Of a stretch of 6,848 nt of DNA, positions 6,192 to 6,848 are shown piece by piece. The position numbers and the translations under genes were made by a program. This DNA comes from Acidimicrobiales bacterium (GTDB lineage: Bacteria; Actinomycetota; Acidimicrobiia; Acidimicrobiales; SZUA-35), in the NCBI GenBank assembly GCA_024641625.1, contig JAHECQ010000126.1, positions 1 to 6,848 on the forward strand. The letters run 5' to 3'. Every line of letters starts with the position of its first letter. Within the stretch, counting starts at the first letter, position 1. The notes beneath the pieces were generated by a model that searched no databases, had not been told where the DNA came from, and saw only the letters and a program-made list of their open reading frames with translations.

Positions 6192-6848
6192 ATGGCTCCG
6201 ACTCGCACCACCTCCCCGAAGACCGACCGCCACCAGAGCGACGCCGAGCTGGTGGACGCCACCCTCGACGCCATCATGTCGACCCTGCCCCTCGGTCCCG
6301 ATGCCGAGCAGTCGGCCGCTGCTGCTGCCCGTTTCAGCCGTGCGGCCGCCCGCCAGCCCATGGCCGCCCTCCGTCGCTCGACCCGTCTTGCCACTGAGTA
6401 CGGTCGCATTCTCACCGGCACCTCCAAGATCACCCCCGACCCCCGGGACCGCCGCTTCACTGACGACTGGTGGTCGGCCAACCCGTGGTACAAGGGCTTG
6501 GCACAGGGCTATCTGGCCTGGCGCGACGAGGTCCACGGCTTCATCGACGACCTCGAGCTCGACGAGAAGAGCCGGGTCCGGACCGAGTTCCTGGCCAACC
6601 TCGTGACCGAGACCGTCGCCCCGACCAACAACCTGCTCACCAATCCGGCAGCCGTCAAGGAATCATTGCGGACCGGCGGTCAGAGCCTGCGTGACGGGCT
6701 CCGCCACTACCTGCACGATCTCCAGGAGAACGGCGGGATGCCGTCGACGGTCGACACCCGTCCTTTCGTCCCCGGCGAGACGGTGGCTGCAACCCCCGGC
6801 AGCGTTGTCTTCACCCATCCCGTGCTCGAGCTGATCCAATACCGGCCG
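6192..6848 (+). CDS. phaC: Poly(3-hydroxyalkanoate) synthase, N-terminal part (cut by window edge)
   Basis: PhaC polymerises (R)-3-hydroxyacyl-CoA into polyhydroxyalkanoate on the surface of storage granules. The 219 codons present cover the N-terminal domain (PhaC_N type). After a variable head of about 80 residues come DRRFTDDWW at 86-94, NPWYKGLAQGYLAW at 97-110, the strongly conserved APTNNLLTNPAAVK at 143-156, TGGQSLRDG at 161-169, NGGMPSTVDT at 180-189, and TPGSVVF with LELIQY at 201-217. These fit class I or II synthases, which run to about 550-600 residues. The lipase-like box with the catalytic Cys, plus the Asp and His, would lie beyond the window. An in-frame TAA two codons upstream makes the ATG at 6192 the first possible start. 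It is read away from the tetR gene and is probably transcribed from the leaderless promoter just before it. The family is certain from these motifs; the class assignment is less so. Confidence 0.95.
   Translation, partial: MAPTRTTSPKTDRHQSDAELVDATLDAIMSTLPLGPDAEQSAAAAARFSRAAARQPMAALRRSTRLATEYGRILTGTSKITPDPRDRRFTDDWWSANPWYKGLAQGYLAWRDEVHGFIDDLELDEKSRVRTEFLANLVTETVAPTNNLLTNPAAVKESLRTGGQSLRDGLRHYLHDLQENGGMPSTVDTRPFVPGETVAATPGSVVFTHPVLELIQYRP

Noticed and set aside
6171..6536. Minus-strand open frame opposite the phaC start
   Set aside because: It is antisense to a clearly recognisable PHA synthase and has no support of its own.

Overview
The window is high-GC DNA with dense genes, short spacers and at least two genes that look leaderless. 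This fits a high-GC actinobacterium. The gene set (mycobacterial-type GH15 enzyme, DUF3179 lipoprotein, TetR regulator beside a PHA synthase) would suit an environmental actinobacterium such as Acidimicrobiia, but that placement is inference. Except for the last gene and a small decayed fragment, everything is read on the minus strand.

Layout. Bases 1-823 hold a two-gene minus-strand operon: an Rrf2-family regulator with three cysteines in its C-terminal half (404-823), then a small PAS-domain protein (1-407) that runs off the left edge. Their stop and start codons overlap as GTGA. Bases 824-1177 hold a promoter-like element for the Rrf2 gene and, on the plus strand, the degraded core of a response-regulator receiver domain. 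Bases 1178-1987 encode an alpha/beta hydrolase. A perfect 9-bp GC-rich hairpin lies directly against its ribosome binding site. Bases 2124-5277 hold a probable two-gene unit: a DUF3179 lipoprotein (3952-5277) followed after 25 bp by a complete GH15 glycosidase (2124-3926). A TetR-family repressor (5375-6034) lies upstream of that unit. It diverges across a 157-bp AT-rich spacer from the start of a PHA synthase gene, phaC (from 6192, cut by the right edge).

How the genes may work together. The Rrf2/PAS pair looks like a redox or gas-sensing module: the regulator has Fe-S-type cysteines, and the PAS protein has a histidine that aligns with the FixL haem ligand. The TetR/phaC pair looks like a locally regulated carbon-storage locus, with an inverted repeat in the divergent spacer as the likely operator. 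The GH15 enzyme resembles the trehalase/glucoamylase-like family of actinobacteria and may release glucose from trehalose or alpha-glucans. Its coupling to an exported DUF3179 lipoprotein has no obvious explanation. No rRNA, tRNA, insertion sequence, CRISPR array or phage gene was seen. The most interesting items are the Rrf2/PAS module and the paired lipoprotein/GH15 genes. Nothing in the window amounts to a clear new multi-gene system.
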